This document shows positions 1 to 7,030 of a DNA stretch of 22,095 bases, piece by piece. The DNA is from GCA-2731375 sp964462145. GTDB taxonomy: Bacteria > Pseudomonadota > Alphaproteobacteria > GCA-2731375. Where the stretch lies: contig CAYWYB010000049.1 in NCBI GenBank assembly GCA_964462145.1, positions 1 to 22,095 on the forward strand, in the 5' to 3' direction. Position 1 is the stretch's first letter, and each line of letters starts with the position of its first letter. The notes beneath the pieces are model-generated. The model ran no database searches. It was not told the DNA's origin and worked only from the letters and a program-made list of their open reading frames with translations. A program made the position numbers and the translations under genes.

Positions 1-725
1 GTGAAAATGCGGCCCCAGCCCGTTAGGCGTTTGGCTTCGACGCCGGCTAGTTCCAGGGCGCGCAGGACGACGACGGATATGCTGTCATATATGGTGACGC
101 CCAGTTCAGCCTCCAGGCGCTCCGCCAGGGCAGCCCCGCGCATGTTGGTGCAGATGATGGAGATTGCTTCCGCGCCCTCGGCGGCGACCTCGCGGCACAT
201 GGCCTCGACCCGAGCTTGGGTAATTTCGGAAAAGGAATAATTGTCGCGGATGCCCAAATGCCGCTCGGCCACGCAGTCAAAGCCGGCATCTTGGTAATTG
301 TCCAGGATGCGGGCCTGGACATCGTCGGTATAGGGGGTGACCAGGCCGAATTTGCCAACGCCATGGCGGCGGAACAGATCATTGTTGGCCAGGATGGACG
401 TGGTCGCCGGTGCGCCGGTGCTCTCGGTTATGCGGGCGCAGAGTTCCTCGTCATTGGCAAAACCCAGCCAGCCGGCCGAGGTGCCGTTCCAGGCAATGGA
501 ATGGCATTTGGCATCGGCCAGCAGATCGGCGGCGGCGAGGAACTGGTCGTGATCGAATTGTGCCAGGCCTTTGTCCGACAGCGAAATTTCAGTCACCTTG
601 AAGCGGCTGAAATGACTGCTGACCTCGTCCAGGCCATCCAGCATGGCCGTTGTCGTCGGCTCCAGCACCGTGTTGGACGACGGCGTCAGCATGCCCAGGA
701 TGACCCGCTGCGACAACTCCGACAT
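1..725 (-). CDS. Maleate isomerase / Asp-Glu racemase family enzyme (partial, 3' end missing)
   Basis: Translation of the minus strand from the ATG at 725 gives 241 residues with no stop before the left edge. The N-terminal motif LTPSSNTVLEP (residues 13-23) is characteristic of the maleate cis-trans isomerase / arylmalonate decarboxylase branch of the Asp/Glu/hydantoin racemase superfamily. These cytoplasmic enzymes use two cysteines, or one in decarboxylases, for proton transfer next to a carboxylate. The second cysteine is visible in SIICTNMRGA (Cys192). At the first position the sequence reads WNGTSAG (about 79-85), so Asn appears to replace Cys. It is the last visible gene of the transporter operon, starting 12 nt after the DppC-like stop, without a clear Shine-Dalgarno. 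A role in isomerising or processing the imported solute is inferred. The exact substrate cannot be read from sequence. Confidence 0.85.
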   Translation of the reverse strand, partial: MSELSQRVILGMLTPSSNTVLEPTTTAMLDGLDEVSSHFSRFKVTEISLSDKGLAQFDHDQFLAAADLLADAKCHSIAWNGTSAGWLGFANDEELCARITESTGAPATTSILANNDLFRRHGVGKFGLVTPYTDDVQARILDNYQDAGFDCVAERHLGIRDNYSFSEITQARVEAMCREVAAEGAEAISIICTNMRGAALAERLEAELGVTIYDSISVVVLRALELAGVEAKRLTGWGRIF

Positions 726-737
726 TGGCTGTTTCGC

Positions 738-1634
738 CTAGCGGTCCCGGAGTTTCGGATCCAGTACGTCGCGCATTGCATCGCCGAACAGATTGAATCC
801 GAATACGGCGAGCGAGATCGCGATGCCGGGGAAGATCACCGCCCAGGGGGCGCTTTCGGCATATTCCTCGGCGCCGCTTTTCAGCATCAGGCCCCAGGCC
901 GGGGTCGGCTCCTGTACGCCAAGGCCGAGATAGCTGAGGGAGGCTTCCGCCAGGATGGCCTGACCCAGAAACGTCGTCAGCATGATCAGATACGGCGCCA
1001 TGATATTGGGCGAGATATGGCGCAGGACAATGCGCGCATGGCCGAAACCCATGGCGCGCGCCGCATCAACATAAGGAATTTCACGGATCGCAAGCGCCGA
1101 CGATCGCACCACCCGGGCACAGTTCGGGATCAGCGGAATGGTTATGGCGACAATCACCGGACCAACGCCGCGGCCGAGAATGATCACGATCGCCAGGGCC
1201 AGGATGATGGACGGGAAGGCGATCAGAATGTCGACGATCCGCTGCACGATGATGTCCACCCAACCGCCGAAATAGGCGGAGGTGACGCCGATCAGCAAAC
1301 CGATGGTGGAGCCCAGAATAGCCGCGGTGAAGCCGACCAGCATGGCGGTGCGGGCGCCATGGACGATGCGGGAATAAATATCGCGGCCAAATTCGTCAGT
1401 GCCAAAAATATGCGCCAGGCTGGGGGCTTCCAACATGGCGCCGAAATCGTTGACTTCTGGATCATACATGGCGATTTGCGGCGCGAACAGAGCAGCCGCG
1501 ATCATCAAGATAACCACCAAGCCACCAGCCGCGCCAAGTGGCTGGCGGCGGATCAGGCTCTTTGCAATACTGCCCCAGGTGCGCTCGGCGAGCGGCTCTT
1601 CCTGAACTCCAACGTATGTTTCATTGACTGCCAT
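738..1634 (-). CDS. DppC/OppC-family ABC transporter permease
   Basis: 298-residue inner-membrane permease of the peptide/nickel/opine (PepT) ABC family. An N-terminal cytoplasmic segment (1-33) precedes a first membrane helix (about 34-52). The family motif GTDEFGRDIYSRIVHGARTA (78-97) leads into the transmembrane domain. The EAA coupling loop, which contacts the ATPases, is recognisable at about 190-211 (DAARAMGFGHARIVLRHISP). The C-terminus ends in VLDPKLRDR, as usual for DppC. The length is normal. It lies 35 nt downstream of the DppB-like gene and would pair with it as the heterodimeric channel. Solute specificity (di/oligopeptide, nickel, opine or other) is not determinable. Confidence 0.95.
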   Translation of the reverse strand: MAVNETYVGVQEEPLAERTWGSIAKSLIRRQPLGAAGGLVVILMIAAALFAPQIAMYDPEVNDFGAMLEAPSLAHIFGTDEFGRDIYSRIVHGARTAMLVGFTAAILGSTIGLLIGVTSAYFGGWVDIIVQRIVDILIAFPSIILALAIVIILGRGVGPVIVAITIPLIPNCARVVRSSALAIREIPYVDAARAMGFGHARIVLRHISPNIMAPYLIMLTTFLGQAILAEASLSYLGLGVQEPTPAWGLMLKSGAEEYAESAPWAVIFPGIAISLAVFGFNLFGDAMRDVLDPKLRDR

Positions 1635-1669
1635 TGTCTGGTCCTGTCCTGCCCAAAATCAGTTGGGGT

Positions 1670-2641
1670 TTAGCTGTAATGAATGCGCGGATCGACCCAG
1701 GCATAGAGCAGGTCGACCAACAGATTAACCGTAACGAAGACCGCTACCACCATCATTACCAACGCCTGAGTCAACGTGAAGTCATGATCCAGCACCGCAT
1801 CGACGAATAATTTACCCAGACCGTTCAGATTGAAGACCTGTTCGGTCACGACCAAGCCGCCGATCAGGAAGGCGAACTCGATACCGACAAGGGTAATCAC
1901 CGGCAGCAAGGCATTTTTCAAGGCATGCTGGTTGATGATCACCTTCTCGAACAGGCCCTTTGCCCGTGCCGTTCGGACGTAATCCTCGCGCAGAACTTCC
2001 AACATGGCCGAACGGGTCATGCGCACCAGCACCGCGGCGTAACGATAACCCACCGCCACCGCCGGCCATATGGTTTGGGACAAATTTGCCACCGGATCGA
2101 CCCACAAGGGAACGTATTGAATGGGCATCATCCACGGTTCACCGAATAAATGCTGGCTGACGATTAAAAGGCCCAAAATGATCATGATGCCAAGCCAGAA
2201 CGACGGCGTGGCAATGCCGGCAATAGAAAATAGCCGGACAACATAATCGATCCAGGTATTCTGCTTGATGGCGGAAATCACACCGAACGGCAAGGCGATG
2301 ATCACGGCCGTCAGGGTCGCCATGATGGCGATCTGGAACGTCAGCTGAAACCGGATCGATATTTCCTCGGTGACCGGCCGGCCTGTCCACATGGAATCGC
2401 CGAAATTAAACGTCGCGACACTGATCACGTAATCATAGAACTGCTTGGCCAGTGACTGGTTCAGCCCTAGGTTTTCGCGGCAGATCTCAATCTGTTCCTT
2501 GTCCACCATCAAACCGGTGCCGCCCAGGCGGATTTCGCAAATATCGCCGGGGATCATGCGCATCAGCATGAAGACCAGCAGGCCAGCCCCAATCAGTGTC
2601 GGGATCATCAGCAGAATGCGCTTCACGGCATATTTATACAT
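1670..2641 (-). CDS. DppB/OppB-family ABC transporter permease
   Basis: 323-residue inner-membrane permease. The start MYKYAVKRILLMIPTLIGAG fits the usual DppB N-terminus, where helix 1 follows a short basic stretch, so the ATG at 2641 is preferred although its Shine-Dalgarno is poor. The family motif IPGD is at 30-33, followed by a periplasmic segment ending near residue 100. Several hydrophobic helices follow. The EAA loop is at about 221-243 (YVRTARAKGLFEKVIINQHAL), and the C-terminus YAWVDPRIHYS is typical of DppB. It forms the translocation pore with the DppC-like protein encoded next. It is separated from the upstream binding-protein gene by a region rich in repeats and hairpins. Confidence 0.95.
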   Translation of the reverse strand: MYKYAVKRILLMIPTLIGAGLLVFMLMRMIPGDICEIRLGGTGLMVDKEQIEICRENLGLNQSLAKQFYDYVISVATFNFGDSMWTGRPVTEEISIRFQLTFQIAIMATLTAVIIALPFGVISAIKQNTWIDYVVRLFSIAGIATPSFWLGIMIILGLLIVSQHLFGEPWMMPIQYVPLWVDPVANLSQTIWPAVAVGYRYAAVLVRMTRSAMLEVLREDYVRTARAKGLFEKVIINQHALKNALLPVITLVGIEFAFLIGGLVVTEQVFNLNGLGKLFVDAVLDHDFTLTQALVMMVVAVFVTVNLLVDLLYAWVDPRIHYS

Positions 2642-2651
2642 TGTCCAACCA

Positions 2652-2677
2652 TGTTTATGTCAGCTGTTTATGTCAGC
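2652..2677 (-). repeat. Perfect tandem 13-bp repeat before the DppB-like gene
   Basis: Two adjacent identical copies of GCTGACATAAACA (minus-strand sense) occupy 2665-2677 and 2652-2664. They end 10 nt before the permease ATG. The unit is not a multiple of three and lies outside any gene. It may be a simple duplication or a regulatory or RNA-binding site in the intercistronic leader. No function is known to me. Confidence 0.75.
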
Positions 2678-2678
2678 G

Positions 2679-2694
2679 GGTATCAACTGATACC
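2679..2694. repeat. Short inverted repeat in the SBP-permease spacer
   Basis: GGTATCA and TGATACC form a 7+2+7 inverted repeat at 2679-2694, directly next to the tandem 13-bp repeat. In the minus-strand transcript it follows a run of U residues. The two-base loop is too tight for a normal RNA hairpin, so a DNA-level palindrome (protein-binding site) or a smaller stem with a wider loop is more likely. Confidence 0.5.
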
Positions 2695-2730
2695 AAAAAA
2701 GAAATCAAAATATATGAAAAAACGCCGCGC

Positions 2731-2758
2731 ATGGAGGCCGATGTTACACGGCCGCCAT
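2731..2758 (-). promoter_or_regulatory. Intercistronic hairpin after the binding-protein gene
   Basis: In the operon sense, ATGGCGGCCG and CGGCCTCCAT flank an 8-nt loop: 9 of 10 positions pair, with one mismatch. A run of six T follows after 8 nt (2717-2722 on the minus strand). The T-run is too far from the stem for a textbook intrinsic terminator. Hairpins between SBP and permease genes commonly protect the SBP mRNA end or partly terminate transcription, giving more SBP than permease. That role is inferred here. Confidence 0.5.
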
Positions 2759-2771
2759 ACGGGCAATAAGC

Positions 2772-2873
2772 TTACTTGTCCAACCAGACCTGATCCAGAT
2801 GCTGGTTCAGGTAATGACTGGGGGCAATCTTCCAACCCTTCACGTAGGAACGGTGCGGGTTGATCTTGTATCA
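2772..2873 (-). other. Out-of-gene C-terminal tail of the binding protein, behind an in-frame TGA
   Basis: This segment continues the binding-protein frame. The TGA at 2871-2873 is followed by 32 sense codons and a TAA at 2772-2774. The TGA sits where the family usually has a second Trp (TLWW), so a single G-to-A change from TGG explains it. The tail keeps the conserved features of family 5 binding proteins (SYVKGW, PSHYLNQ, VWLDK). Confidence 0.8.
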
Positions 2874-4370
2874 CCACAAGGTCGGGATGATGTGCACTTC
2901 ATCGCCAAACACGCGGTTTTCAAATTTACGCATGATTTTGCGCTGTTCCGCCGGATCACCGGAGCGGGACATGGCTTCATGCATTTTTTCCATTGGCTCA
3001 TCGATATATTGGGCCCAGTTATTGGAAGCACTGCCCAGATACTTGGAAACATCGACGATGGGGTTCACGATTGACTGACAGTTGGCATCGATCGCCACCT
3101 GATAGTCTTTCTTTTTCCGCAAGGATTCCACCCAAGGACCAGTCGGCACGGCATTCTGCGTCACCTTCACGCCGATTTGCCGCCACTGGTCAATCAGCCA
3201 GACACCGAGAATACGATACGGTTGGTCGACCGCACGGTTCAACAGGGTGAAGGTCAAGTTGGACTGACCGGCTTCCTTGAGCAGACGCTTGGCTTCCGCC
3301 CGGCTCTTCTTGATGTCGGGCCAGAACCCCGGAAGCTTGTGCAGTTCGTCCTTGGTCGCGGCCAGGGGATGGCTGGGGAAGACCACGCCGCCGGGAGTCT
3401 TGACGATGGCGATCTTCGACAGGCTCTTGGAGCCGCCCCAACGGTCAACGGCCAGGGTCAAAGCCCGGCGCACCCGCTTGTCATCAAAAGGTTTCACCTT
3501 GTGATTTGGCGTTACCAGCAATGAGCAATTCCAGTCACTTTCCTGCACGGTGATCTTGTCGCCCAGGGCCTTGACCAGATCATCGCGGGCTTTCGGCGGG
3601 AAACCGCGGAATTCGATACCGGCCCGGTCGCCGCGGATCGCTTGCAGGCGGACCGCCATTTTCGGTGCGGAAATCGCCTTATACCCATCCAGATAGGGCT
3701 TGCCCTCGTGATGATAGCCGTCATAGCGTTTGCCGGTGACGTGGGAGCCAGGTTGATATTCCACGAACCTAAAGCCGCCGGTGCCATTTACGTTCTTTTG
3801 ATGCCATTTATAACCGTGGGTATCCAGGTCCTTCTTGGCATAAAGGAAGTTGAAAGGCATCGCCACGGTGGGAATAAATGTTGGCGAGGGATATTTCAGC
3901 TTCATGACCACGGTGTATTTATCCGGCGTGGTAATGGTATCGACCATGTTGAAGAATTTTTTGCGTGCGCTCAAAATGCCCTCGGGCGGGAACACCAGCT
4001 TGTCGTAAGTCGCCTTCACATCGGCCGCGGTCAGCGGCGTACCGTCATGAAACTTAATATCGTTGCGGATCTTGAATGTGTAGGTCTTGCCGTCATCGGA
4101 AGAGGAAAATGACGAGCAGACATCACAGACGAAATCCGTGGTCGAGCTGGGATTGGCCGGATTGATCCGGATCAGGGTGCTGTAGAACGGCCGGATTGGA
4201 TGGATCATCCCGAAGGTGCCTTCCATGTGGCCATCCATGGATGGAATCTTTGAACCAACCACGAAATTCAAAACGCCGCCGCGTTTCGGCGTCTCCGCCG
4301 CCGCGACGTTGGCCGATAACAACAGCGCCGCTGTTGCCCCGGTCAATAGTTTCAGAGTCTTAAGCTTCAT
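2871..4370 (-). CDS. Peptide/nickel-type ABC transporter solute-binding protein (SBP_bac_5), with premature TGA
   Basis: 499 residues from the ATG at 4370, which has a GGGAG Shine-Dalgarno 8 nt upstream. The N-terminus is a clear Sec signal peptide (basic MKLKTLK, hydrophobic TGATAALLLSA, cleavage near AAA-E at about 25). The mature protein starts TPKRGGVLNFVVG, typical of family 5 extracellular binding proteins. It would bind the solute in the periplasm and deliver it to the adjacent permeases. The frame stops at a TGA (2871-2873) right after IIPTLW. Reading through it gives 32 more residues up to TAA at 2772, including SYVKGWKIAPSHYLNQ and a final VWLDK, which closely resemble the normal C-terminus of this family. 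The full-length protein would be 532 residues, the usual size. The site is therefore a nonsense mutation, a sequencing error, or (less likely) readthrough. Confidence 0.93.
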   Translation of the reverse strand: MKLKTLKLLTGATAALLLSANVAAAETPKRGGVLNFVVGSKIPSMDGHMEGTFGMIHPIRPFYSTLIRINPANPSSTTDFVCDVCSSFSSSDDGKTYTFKIRNDIKFHDGTPLTAADVKATYDKLVFPPEGILSARKKFFNMVDTITTPDKYTVVMKLKYPSPTFIPTVAMPFNFLYAKKDLDTHGYKWHQKNVNGTGGFRFVEYQPGSHVTGKRYDGYHHEGKPYLDGYKAISAPKMAVRLQAIRGDRAGIEFRGFPPKARDDLVKALGDKITVQESDWNCSLLVTPNHKVKPFDDKRVRRALTLAVDRWGGSKSLSKIAIVKTPGGVVFPSHPLAATKDELHKLPGFWPDIKKSRAEAKRLLKEAGQSNLTFTLLNRAVDQPYRILGVWLIDQWRQIGVKVTQNAVPTGPWVESLRKKKDYQVAIDANCQSIVNPIVDVSKYLGSASNNWAQYIDEPMEKMHEAMSRSGDPAEQRKIMRKFENRVFGDEVHIIPTLW

Positions 4371-4516
4371 CTTGAGGTCTCCCTTAAGTCTGTTTTTTTG
4401 CCGTCGTTAATTTATTCTTCCAATGAACGGCTGTGACGAAATCCTAACACAGATACAATTCTTGCAAAGAGCGCAATTCACTCCTCGTTGCCAGTGCTGT
4501 TGCCTTCAAATCCCTC

Positions 4517-5557
4517 CTATTTTCCCAGCACCACGGGGCAGGCCAAACTATGGCCTGGGCTGAATTCCTGAAGTTCGGGAATGTCGCGCCGGCAGGCTTC
4601 AGTGGCCTGCGGACAGCGCGGGTGAAAAACACAGCCCGGCGGCGGCGACATCGGCGAGGGTACCTCGCCCTCCAAAATCTGATGCGACCGCGTCTCTTCA
4701 ATGGCCGGATCGGGCACCGGTACGGCGCTCAACAAGGCCTTGGTGTAGGGATGCTGCGGGTTGTCGAACAATTCGTCGCATTCGGCCAACTCGACAATCT
4801 TGCCCAGATACATCACCGCGACCCGGTGGCAGAGGTGGCGCACCACGGACAGATCATGGGCGATGAACAGATAGCTGAAATTGAACTGCTTTTGCAGATC
4901 CTCCAGCAAGTTGATGATCTGGGCCTGGATCGAAACATCCAGGGCCGAAACCGCCTCGTCGCAGACAATAAATTTCGGATTGACCGACAAGGCGCGGGCA
5001 ATGCCGACGCGCTGGCGCTGTCCGCCGCTCATTTCATGCGGGTAACGGTCGGCAAAGCGCGGGTTGAGGCCGCAAATGCGCAGTAACTCGGCGATCCGCT
5101 CTTTCAGTTCTCCGGCGTCCGTGATGATGCCGTGGACCTTTAGCGCTTCGGAAATGATGCTGCCAATTTTCTGCCGTGGATTGAGCGAGGAAAACGGATC
5201 CTGAAAAATCACCTGCACATCCTGGCGCAGTTTCGTCATTTCGCTCATCTTCATATGGGCAATATCATCGCCGCCAAAGATGACCTTGCCGTCGGTCGGG
5301 TCTTCCAGCCGCAGGATGCAGCGGCCGACCGTGGTCTTGCCGCAGCCGGACTCGCCAACCAGGCCCAATGTTTCGCCCTGGGCGACGGTGAAACTGACGC
5401 CATCCACCGCCTTCACATGCCCAACGGTGCGCCGCATGAACATGCCTTCCGTGACGGGGAAGTGCATTTTCAGGCCTTCAACCCGCAACAGCGGCTCGCC
5501 CTCGGCGTCATTGGGGGCGGGGGTAATCTGGTCCGTCATGTTTTCCGCCACGCTCAT
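4517..5557 (-). CDS. DppF/OppF-family ABC transporter ATP-binding protein
   Basis: 346-residue cytoplasmic ATPase. Walker A is GESGCGKTT (68-76), the Q-loop is IFQDPFSSLNPRQ (117-129), the signature is MSGGQRQR (176-183), Walker B is FIVCDEAVSALD (196-207) and the H-loop is IAHD (232-235). The C-terminal oligopeptide-transporter extension carries the family cysteines C309, C315, C322 and C340. CDEAVSALD rather than CDEPTSALD is common in DppF proteins. The start ATG overlaps the upstream DppD-like stop in an ATGA, so the two subunits are translationally coupled and presumably form the heterodimeric motor. A 146-nt spacer separates it from the binding-protein gene. Confidence 0.95.
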   Translation of the reverse strand: MSVAENMTDQITPAPNDAEGEPLLRVEGLKMHFPVTEGMFMRRTVGHVKAVDGVSFTVAQGETLGLVGESGCGKTTVGRCILRLEDPTDGKVIFGGDDIAHMKMSEMTKLRQDVQVIFQDPFSSLNPRQKIGSIISEALKVHGIITDAGELKERIAELLRICGLNPRFADRYPHEMSGGQRQRVGIARALSVNPKFIVCDEAVSALDVSIQAQIINLLEDLQKQFNFSYLFIAHDLSVVRHLCHRVAVMYLGKIVELAECDELFDNPQHPYTKALLSAVPVPDPAIEETRSHQILEGEVPSPMSPPPGCVFHPRCPQATEACRRDIPELQEFSPGHSLACPVVLGK

Positions 5558-6567
5558 GCCACCGGGTCCTCTTGTTTCGCCTGGGCTTGCTGATCCAGGG
5601 CGTCAATATGCCAGCAGGCACTTACATGCTCACCCTCGACGGTTTGCAATTCCGGAATTTCATGGGCGCAACGTTCCGTCGCGAACCGGCAACGCGGGCG
5701 AAAGGCGCAGCCGTCATCCAGCCGGGCCAGATCCGGCGGCTGGCCTTCGATCGGGACCAGTTGCGTGCCCCGTTGCTGATCCAGCCGCGGCACCGAAGCC
5801 AGCAGCCCCAAGGTGTAGGGGTGGCGTGGGTTGTGATAAATTTCCTTGGCCGTGCCCATTTCGACGATCTTGCCGGCATACATCACGTTGACCCGCTGGG
5901 CATAACGCGCGACGACACCCAGATTATGAGTGATGATAAGCTGCGCCACGCCGAGCTTTTCCGACAGGCCCTTCATCAATTCCAGGATCTGCGCCTGGAT
6001 CGTTACGTCCAGCGCCGTCGTCGGTTCATCGGCGATGATTAGTTTGGGATTGCAGGCCAGCGCCATCGCGATCATTACCCGTTGCCGCATGCCGCCGCTT
6101 AAATGATGCGGGAACTGGGTCAGGCGGCGGGTAGGATCGGAGATGCCGACTTGACGCAACAGCTCCAGCGCCCGCTCGTCCGCTTCCGCCTGGCTCTTAT
6201 CCGTGTGGCGCAACAAAGTCTCGGTCAATTGCCGGCCAATGGTGAACACCGGGTTCAGCGAGGTCATCGGCTCCTGAAAAATCATGGCGATATCGCGGCC
6301 GCGCACATCGCGCATTTCCGCATCGCTCAATTTCAAAAGGTCACGGCCTTCAAATATCACCTGGCCCTTGACGATGCGGCCTGGTGGTTGCGGGATCAGC
6401 CGCAGCATCGACATGGCACCGACGGATTTGCCACAACCGGACTCGCCGACAATGGCCACGGATTCACCGGCGCCAACTGAATAAGATATGCCGCCAACGG
6501 CATGCACCACACCGTCGGAGGTATCAAACTCCGTCGTTAGATCGGTGATTTCAAGTAGATTAGCCAG
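5554..6567 (-). CDS. DppD/OppD-family ABC transporter ATP-binding protein, probable CTG start
   Basis: Cytoplasmic ATPase of 337 residues if begun at the CTG at 6567. Walker A is GESGCGKS (41-48), the Q-loop is IFQEPMTSLNP, the signature is LSGGMRQR (156-163), Walker B is LIIADEPT (176-183), the H-loop is ITHN, and the cysteine-rich oligopeptide extension is at the end. The first standard codon in frame is GTG at 6510, but that would remove LLEITDLTTEFDTSDG, which forms the first strand and nucleotide-contacting region in this family. Upstream there is only CTG, placed 7 nt after GAGGAGG, and an in-frame TGA lies just before that. CTG is therefore the best start, or a mutated or misread ATG. 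First gene of the operon, overlapping the next by 4 nt. Confidence 0.92.
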   Translation of the reverse strand: MANLLEITDLTTEFDTSDGVVHAVGGISYSVGAGESVAIVGESGCGKSVGAMSMLRLIPQPPGRIVKGQVIFEGRDLLKLSDAEMRDVRGRDIAMIFQEPMTSLNPVFTIGRQLTETLLRHTDKSQAEADERALELLRQVGISDPTRRLTQFPHHLSGGMRQRVMIAMALACNPKLIIADEPTTALDVTIQAQILELMKGLSEKLGVAQLIITHNLGVVARYAQRVNVMYAGKIVEMGTAKEIYHNPRHPYTLGLLASVPRLDQQRGTQLVPIEGQPPDLARLDDGCAFRPRCRFATERCAHEIPELQTVEGEHVSACWHIDALDQQAQAKQEDPVA

Positions 6568-6574
6568 CGACCGT

Positions 6575-6581
6575 CCTCCTC
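6575..6581 (-). promoter_or_regulatory. Strong ribosome binding site deciding the DppD-like start
   Basis: The minus strand reads GAGGAGG here, 7 nt before the CTG at 6567. No ATG, GTG or TTG is in a usable position, so this site is the main argument for non-standard initiation. Confidence 0.7.
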
Positions 6582-6670
6582 AAAGCCCGACAACAAAATT
6601 GAGGGCCTGTCACCCTGTTTCCGGACGTCTGATCCTGAAACTGATTTCGTTGCTGTCTGGTAATTGCAAA

Positions 6671-6699
6671 AGTTAAGTGTGCGCTTGAACCGGCGTCAA
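6671..6699 (-). promoter_or_regulatory. Candidate sigma70-type promoter of the peptide-transporter operon
   Basis: On the minus strand TTGACG (6699-6694) and TTAACT (6676-6671) are separated by 17 nt, about 100 nt upstream of the CTG start. The -35 is good and the -10 matches only 3 of 6 positions. Confidence 0.35.
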
Positions 6700-6776
6700 A
6701 GATATCACCTTCGGCATCGTGCGATGTGAAGAGCGGGGCCTGCGGGCCCTTGTTTTCGAACTGCCGTATCACACTT

Positions 6777-6816
6777 GATCCCCCCCGAGGGTAAAACCCG
6801 TGGCCGGGATCTTTTT
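6777..6816 (+). terminator. Weak terminator-like hairpin in the divergent region
   Basis: GATCCC (6777-6782) can pair with GGGATC (6806-6811), with an inner GGGT/ACCC stem, and five T follow directly. No plus-strand gene ends here, so it could block stray transcription or act as a leader element. The internal loop is large and the call is tentative. Confidence 0.3.
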
Positions 6817-6888
6817 GTCCCGAAAGCTACACGCCAGCGACATTTAATAGATCAATGGCGCCGGACACAACTGTTTATGGTTGGCGGT

Positions 6889-6905
6889 TGAGGCAATTTG
6901 CCTCA
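6889..6905. promoter_or_regulatory. Perfect 17-bp palindrome, operator-like
   Basis: TGAGGCAATTTGCCTCA is an 8+1+8 perfect inverted repeat located 125 bp before the crotonase ATG and just upstream of a TTGACG hexamer. Size and symmetry fit a binding site for a dimeric regulator such as a TetR- or GntR-family protein. No regulator gene is present in the window. Confidence 0.5.
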
Positions 6906-7030
6906 CGACCGGTGCGGCGGCGGGGGCTTGACGCCGGCGGCGAAGCGGGGCTTATCAGGACCATGCGTACGCCCATTAAAGGGTGTAACGAACGCGACAA
7001 TGACGAAACCGGCCCAAGAAGGAGTATCCG

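Larger units (their letters stand above)
6568..7030. other. Divergent intergenic region between transporter operon and crotonase gene
   Basis: These 463 bp separate two outward-facing transcription units. Contents seen: the ribosome binding site and a possible promoter of the leftward operon, a GATCCC/GGGATC stem-loop with a following T-run (6777-6816), a perfect 17-bp palindrome (6889-6905), and a TTGACG-17 nt-CTTATC pair (6928-6956) that could be a weak rightward promoter. The short frames inside it show no domain or family resemblance that I can recognise. Confidence 0.6.

Noticed and set aside
216..1673. Long plus-strand open frame (485 codons) over the permease and isomerase genes
   Set aside because: It is antisense to the DppC-like permease and the isomerase, which have clear family motifs. 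Its translation is low-complexity (Gln, Asp, Gly, Arg rich) with no recognisable domain, as expected for a mirror frame in GC-rich DNA.
2652..2677. Tandem repeat as a CRISPR or VNTR array
   Set aside because: Only two 13-bp units without spacers, and no cas genes.
2871..2873. Genetic code with UGA read as Trp, or a selenocysteine site
   Set aside because: Other genes in the window use TGA as a normal stop (uvrD, DppD-like, livG, livH), and the site matches a Trp position, not a Cys/Sec position. Mutation or error is simpler.
6560..6772. 70-codon minus-strand frame upstream of the DppD-like gene
   Set aside because: It runs through the proposed promoter and ribosome binding site, ends inside the ATPase gene, and shows no resemblance to a known leader peptide.
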